Of a DNA stretch of 64,000 nucleotides, positions 63,925-64,000 are shown in pieces. The notes under the pieces were generated by a model. That model saw only the letters and a list, made by a program, of their open reading frames with translations. It was not told the origin of the DNA and made no database searches. Positions within the stretch are counted from its first letter, which is position 1. Each line of letters begins with the position of its first letter. Made by a program: the position numbers and the translations under genes. This stretch comes from Paractinoplanes aksuensis (lineage in GTDB: Bacteria > Actinomycetota > Actinomycetes > Mycobacteriales > Micromonosporaceae). The stretch spans positions 212,040-276,039 of the forward strand of contig NZ_JAMYJR010000028.1 of assembly GCF_024137025.1 (NCBI RefSeq). Direction: 5' to 3'.

Positions 63925-64000
63925 TAGGGCGTATCTGGCGGATCACGTGGGAGCGAGGCGAGGTCCAGGTCGTGGCTGGCGTCGGCCGCAGGGCGGTCCA
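63925..64000 (+). mobile_element. Possible end of an insertion sequence (continues outside window)
   Basis: Beginning at TAGGGCGT within CCTAGGGCG, the sequence shares with the palindrome at 4803-4846 a TA(A/G)GGCGT edge, then GCGAGGTCCAG at exactly the same distance (30 nt). Overall about 28 of 44 positions agree. CTAG-like targets are common for IS5-type elements. No transposase is visible, so this is a hypothesis. Confidence 0.35.

Overview
The window is very GC-rich and densely coded. Many genes have GTG or TTG starts, and several have a TA(G/C)(G/C)(C/G)T-like -10 element only 6-8 nt before the start codon (leaderless transcripts). It also carries a PucR-type regulator, an LLM/F420-type oxidoreductase, an LPxTG protein, a CebR-type operator and three GGDEF proteins. 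Together these point to a filamentous actinobacterium, most likely Micromonosporaceae and Actinoplanes-like. This is inferred from content; no rRNA or tRNA was seen.

Layout. 1-4805: a translationally coupled kynurenine / 3-hydroxyanthranilate catabolic operon (kmo partial, 2-aminomuconic semialdehyde dehydrogenase, oxalocrotonate decarboxylase-like, 2-aminomuconate deaminase, 3-hydroxyanthranilate dioxygenase, ACMSD). It ends in a perfect 21-bp palindrome. 4928-13075: assorted single genes (membrane GGDEF-EAL protein, LLM oxidoreductase, polysaccharide deacetylase, regulator/SDR pair, OsmC, CorA). 13079-14377: a gene graveyard (Ser/Thr kinase remnant and a duplicated gene fragment). 14338-24180: two ~1000-aa FtsX-like permeases, a small secreted protein, a HAAS-like membrane protein and a NarL-type two-component system whose kinase has an unusual extracytoplasmic tail. 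24321-30510: a MacA/MacB-type export system plus lipoprotein, convergent with an OmpR-type two-component system. One nearly identical 24-bp element lies upstream of both.

30696-45273 is the most coherent functional block. It holds a peptide ABC transporter (with a permease-ATPase fusion), two closely related S12 serine hydrolases (one fused to an S9 peptidase), a PucR regulator, an M20 deacylase, a GNAT acyltransferase and an enolase-superfamily N-acylamino-acid racemase. The last three match the known acylation / racemisation / deacylation route that turns D-amino acids into L-amino acids. I read the whole block as uptake and salvage of D-amino-acid-containing peptides.

45340-49432: a frameshifted membrane protein, a repeat-bearing membrane protein, two more gene fragments and DNA polymerase IV. 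49485-51580: a RibD-C protein, a possible Fe-S regulator, a group III truncated globin and a cupin. 51675-54124: a perfect CebR-type box in front of a CBM2/Cip1-like secreted protein, then an LPxTG thioester-domain-like protein that has no cysteine. 54189-62944: a signalling block with a histidine kinase-GAF-GGDEF hybrid, a single-domain receiver and a 1744-aa Ser/Thr kinase-AAA-GAF-GGDEF protein. 63002-64000: a decayed anti-sigma/sigma chimera and a possible insertion-sequence end that resembles the palindrome at 4803.
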